Source of the DNA: Ottelia alismoides
Taxonomy: Eukaryota; Streptophyta; Magnoliopsida; Alismatales; Hydrocharitaceae
Reading direction: 5' to 3'
Length of the DNA: 64,000 bases
NCBI GenBank assembly: GCA_037367405.1
Contig: JAZKJV010001869.1
Location: forward strand, 372,001 to 436,000
Shown: positions 59,831-64,000 of the stretch, one piece after another
How positions within the stretch are numbered: position 1 is the first letter of the stretch
Layout of the letters: the number at the start of each line of letters is the position of its first letter
Made by a program: the position numbers and the translations under genes
Notes under the pieces: model-generated
The model's input: only the letters and a program-made list of their open reading frames with translations
Database searches by the model: none
Told to the model about the DNA's origin: nothing

Positions 59831-62108
59831 AAAAATAAAATATCACTACAGCATAAATTAAATGTAAAAAGTAGCTTTATAATAATGAAAGATGATTGTG
59901 AGTTCCTCAGACTCATTGTAATTATACTGACTAATAAGTCAGAAAAGGGTTTTGTATGAAACGTTTTCCTTTGAAAAATCTTGTGAAAGTTGTTTGAAAA
60001 TAGCGTGAACAAGTATTCAACGATTGAAAAATTAGTTTTGTGTGTAAAACTTATTTTCTTTGAGTGAAAGCAAAATGTGTGAAAAGTAGTGTGCAAATGA
60101 TTGTGAAAAGTTGATTGTCAAAGGTGTTTTGAAAAAATCTATCTATGTTGTGTAAAACGTTTGTAAAAGGATTTTCAAATGCGTGTACATATTGCAAAAT
60201 TATTTTGGACTAGAGTTTTCAAAAAACCCTTGTGAAAATGATTCTCAAAGTGAGTCTGAGGAATCCACACAAAAATCTTTCATTTGTAAATAAGGAATAA
60301 GCCAAATAAAGTTTATAAGAACAGAACCATACTATACGTCAAAGACAATTTTTCTTCTTCTGTACCTACTGATTAATAAATCAGATACCTATACAGTATG
60401 AGTTGAAAAATAATGTGACCAGTTTTGGAAAATTTGATGTGAAATGATTTCAAATGCGTGAAACTGTGTTGATTGCAAAATTTTTTCTTTGTGTGAAAGA
60501 AAGGATTCCAAAAACCTATGTGCAAATGTTTTGAAAAATGCTTGTCAAAATTATTGCGAAAAATGTACATATAGTGTGAAAATTCTTTGCAAAAATAGTT
60601 TTCAAATGCGTGTAAATGATTGCAAAAATTATCGTGTACTACAGTTTGCAAAAATTATTTTCAAAACTAGAACTGAAGAATAAGATCACCATTACAAATA
60701 CCTGTTAATCAGAAATAAATTACATAAAAATTCCTTCTCAACAACCTAAATAAAACCATTCCAGTAACACATGTACAGTCTGTATAAATTCATATATTTT
60801 GTAAATAAAGCAGTACGCCCGTGTAAATAATGGTATATACTTTTTATATGTGTCAAGCTCTTATTTTATTTGCAAAAAATTCTTTGTGTAAAAATATTCT
60901 TTGATTCTTTTTAAATCCTCTGTAAAAATTTGCATCATTCATTGTGCATAGCATAAGCATACCATGCATATTCTTTTTGAGTGAGCTTGATGATTGAATC
61001 AGTCTAAGAAAATCTCAAATTGGAGCTCGGTTAGACCTTACCGCACCTAATTGCACTGGAACCTTATGGGAACTAGGTTTAAGGTACTTCAGGTCTATTC
61101 AGACTTAATTCTTTGAGAAACCAGGGCTGGGTTCAAGTCACCTTAGTGGACTAACTAGAACTTTTCGAAACACACACATGACTCTTGTCGGCCGTGACCT
61201 AACTTGGACACCTGCACCTTTCACATAGCTCTCCATGGATGAGGTGGTGAGGAGGCAGTTTCCTTTGGCTTGGGGTAGCATATGAGGGTAGTACTTCTAG
61301 GCGGAACCTCTCTTCTTCTTATAGTGAAGGAAGTGCACCTCAACTTAGTCTAGTGGTGATGAAGTCTAAAGACAGAAGCCGTGGGTTGCAATAAAGCTTC
61401 AAAAGAGGGATAGTCTACTGGCTCAAGAAGAAATTTCTTGTATATATGCTGCACCATGTAGATATGTTGTACAGATGCAATTGAAAAAAAAAAAAATTTG
61501 CAAAAAGGAACTCCAAAAAAGTGGTGGGTCGGATTGAAAATTTAATAACCCCACTGGAGTGTATATAGTTCAATAAAGCAAAAGCTTATGGTATCCATGT
61601 TTCATCTCATGAAGCTTGCAGCGGGAGACTCGGCTACACTGGCTGAGCTTCCAAAAGTCTATACTTCTTCCCCCTCTTCTTGAGCCGGTTGCACTTGAAC
61701 TTAGAAGGGAATACCCCGCTTCTCGAGGAAAGAGTTGCTAGACCGAGGTCTTAGAGTTACCAAGTTGGGGGAGGTTGTTTCTTTATCACTTCTGAGGTGG
61801 GGAGCTACATATCACTTACACTGTGCAAGTCAGCTTCATAGTTATAAGAGTTTGCGTATGATGTAGACTAGTTCTGACCCGGCTATTGAGATGGGTTGAA
61901 CCGAGTTCTGTGATTACCAAAGGCTGTTGTACTTTAGAGCTGGTCCCTGACTAGGTTCCACACACCTTCACACCCAAGGTCTGACAGGAGCTCCAAATTC
62001 AGATTTTGTAAGGACATACATTGCACTGAAAGCACCCCAATTCACTCTATCTTTCTTGCATTTTCCTTTTTCTTTTCTTTATTCATTTTGCGCTTATTGC
62101 ATAAAGTG

Positions 62109-62127
62109 TTTGCTAGGGACTAGCAAA
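62109..62127. repeat. Stem-loop next to the C polypurine tract
   Basis: TTTGCTAG and CTAGCAAA form 8-bp perfect arms around GGA, 3 bp before the polypurine tract; identical to B. Confidence 0.78.
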
Positions 62128-62130
62128 GGC

Positions 62131-62143
62131 AAGTATAGGGGGG
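62131..62143 (+). other. Polypurine tract of element C
   Basis: AAGTATAGGGGGG directly precedes the TG of the 3' LTR. Confidence 0.92.
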
Positions 62144-64000
62144 TGATGAATCTCCATTTCATCACCTTTATTCTATCATTTTGGCCTCAAAAACCCCGGC
62201 AAATGCATGTAAATAACATTAATTTGTACATATTAGCATCTATTATTTATTGTACTAATAAGGTTTTTAATGCCAAAATTATAGAATAAAGGGAAGAAAA
62301 GAAAAAGGAATAAAATATTGCAAATATTTTATGACCCTAACCCCGAGACCAAGTCCAGAATGGAATTGGTCGACAAGGAATAAAGTAGGGGGAGATAAGG
62401 GCCAGTGTACAATAAATATCTCATTTATTCATTCATCCCTTTATGCATTTTTGACACCTATTTTATGCAGAATTATTTATTCATCAAATAAAGAAATTTT
62501 GTACATGAAAGTTGTAGATAATGATGTAAATAAAAATACAAAATTGGTTTTGTACAAAAATAATACACAGTGTATATCTTATACACAAAATAAAAAGGCA
62601 AAAATCTCAACTTCACAGACCCATATCTTGCAAATAAAAACTCCAAATCACTCAAATTCACCTTTAATTGTATATAGCGTTTAAAGAACTATTCTGTAAA
62701 ATTAGTTTCATAATTTTTGGAGCTCATCTGTAGAAGTTAGGTTTTTGGCCCACATTATATAGGACTGATTAAGATATTCATTTTATTCAATATTCATTAT
62801 TTTTCTAAATTTATATTTCTAGTATCTTGTAAATAATGTATATGATTCATGTACATATTAAAATTAGAAGAAAACTAAAAAGAAGTTGTGAAATAAAAAG
62901 AGCCTATATAATACATAGGCAAAATACCAATGCAAAGTATGTATATAAATAAAAGGGGATCTGGATTCTTTTATTCTTTATTCATCTATATTTTTTCTAA
63001 AAATATATATATATTACACATAACTTATTAAAAATATAAATCCAAAATAAAAACAAATAAAATTCATCAAATAAATAAAATGTATAAAATATATAGGTAA
63101 AATACCTATAAGTATACATACATACACATACATCTATTTATTTAAAAATATAAATAAACTCATAAAAATAAAATAAAAATATATTTATACTCACAAAAAT
63201 AAGTTATAAAATCATAAAATAAGAAACTAAAATAATAAAATCAAATAAATAAACTAAAAATAAAATATACAAAAATACATATAAAATACATACATATACA
63301 CATTATTTTAATAAAACTGTAATAAAATACTTCAAAAAAATAAATAAAAATCATAAATAAATACTACATTAATTTATAAACATTTTTTATTTTATAAGTA
63401 AAATCTAATAAAATCATTTACTAGGTTAAATAATTCGTTTTTTTATAAGGGTCCCTATTTTGGCATGTAGCGGCTGAGGTGGACCAATGGGCGCGTCGCG
63501 CCTGTTGACCGCAGGTCAACTCGACCTCCTGGCATCTGACTTCACGCAAACGATCTTTTCCCCGATTTCCTCCCTTTTTCCCGCTCACCACAGTGATCCA
63601 TCGCCCTCGGTCCCTTCACGAGATCTGTTCTCTGATCATCCAAGATTCTCGTCGTCCACTTAGATCCCTTGTGCATAGCCCCGATTCCTTAATAATCACC
63701 GGTCAATGGGGGTCCCTCGGAATGTTTATAAATAAAAGCTTCCTCCTCCTCTGTCAAATTTGGCCAATTTCACCCCCCTTTCTGGGCTTGATTCGATTCC
63801 TGGCGTTGCCCTCGTGACAGGAGGAGCTTTCCCAGCAGTTGAATCGACCGGAGAAGGAGGAAGTTTTGTCGCGGTGGTGCTCCGGCGACCACCCTGCTCC
63901 CTGGAGGCCCCCAGGTATAAGAGCTGTTCTTTCTTGCTTAGTAGTTAGGTCTTAGTATTAGCTTTTAATTCCAGTCCTTAGGTTAGCATTTAGATGATTA
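62144..64000 (+). repeat. 3' LTR of element C, first 1857 bp
   Basis: It matches 46469-48325 without gaps. Differences I noticed are at 62144 (T/C), near 63316, near 63692 and near 63800. It includes the W-box pair, the TATA box (63727-63734) and the intron donor. It continues past the window. Confidence 0.95.

Larger units (their letters stand above)
59349..62130 (+). other. Non-coding 3' region of element C
   Basis: There are 2.8 kb between pol and the polypurine tract with no open frame above about 100 codons and nothing envelope-like. It starts with three TTCTTCTTTT-type repeats (59350-59378), then the inverted-repeat array, then two diverged copies of a roughly 430-bp AT-rich unit (starting near 59937 and 60368, each beginning with an ACTGA(C/T)TAATAA(G/A)TCAG palindrome). 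Further on come a block at 60960-61200 conserved with B and a block at 61680-61740 conserved in A, B and D. Confidence 0.8.
46469..64000 (+). mobile_element. Element C: young Athila-type LTR retrotransposon (right end outside the window)
   Basis: The 5' LTR is 46469-50567, followed by the tRNA-Asp primer-binding site, leader, gag, pol, 3' non-coding region, polypurine tract and the first 1857 bp of the 3' LTR. The internal part is 11.58 kb; with two 4.1-kb LTRs the whole would be near 19.8 kb and end around 66240. The visible LTR parts align without gaps (constant offset 15675), and I noticed four differences, so insertion is recent. It lies in the protease region of element D. CATCC at 46464-46468 is the expected left target duplication; the right copy is outside. 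Gag-pol is intact except for a single-base shift at 54307-54312. Confidence 0.95.

Overview
This window looks like a repeat-dense stretch of a flowering-plant nuclear genome. I see no host gene, rRNA, tRNA or bacterial-type operon. Almost everything is explained by nested LTR retrotransposons of the Athila type (Ty3/gypsy superfamily). The evidence is: gag-protease-RT-RNase H-integrase order; RT motif FMDDFSVYG; integrase motifs [10 protein letters not shown] and ISDGGSHF; LTRs of 3.5-4.1 kb; and primer-binding sites complementary to the 3' end of plant tRNA-Asp(GUC).

Layout. 1-859: part of an old LTR of a related element (E). 860-34402: element B (+ strand), a decayed full-length copy whose 5' LTR (860-3699 plus 21294-22498) is split by element A and whose 3' LTR is cut off after 479 bp. 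3700-21288: element A (- strand), a complete but mutated copy from another Athila subfamily, bounded by a 5-bp target-site duplication GTCAC. 34403-40179: a patchwork of unclassified LTR-like sequence, a truncated gag fragment on the - strand and a second possible LTR. 40180-46468: element D (- strand), the 3' half of an apparently non-autonomous Athila relative without RT or integrase. 46469-64000 and beyond: element C (+ strand), a very young copy inserted in D's protease region. Its gag-pol is open except for one single-base shift in a C6 run. Its 3' LTR runs off the window.

Insertion order read from the nesting: E before B before A on the left, and D before C on the right. C is the youngest by LTR identity: I noticed four differences in 1.86 kb compared by eye.

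The most unusual content is non-coding. All four elements carry, between the coding end and the 3' LTR, a series of inverted repeats of the form CTATACTTAGG...CCTAAGTATAG followed by a G-run. Each right arm reproduces the element's own polypurine tract (AAGTATAGGGGG). A further stem-loop lies just before the real polypurine tract, the LTR ends begin with a small palindrome, and the LTR promoters of A, B, C and E hold an inverted pair of W-box cores. In B, C and E that pair lies about 190-210 bp upstream of a TATA box. B and C also share a possible intron inside the LTR, a G-box hairpin in the LTR and conserved leader motifs. These are candidates for undescribed cis-acting systems of this retrotransposon group; their functions here are inference.
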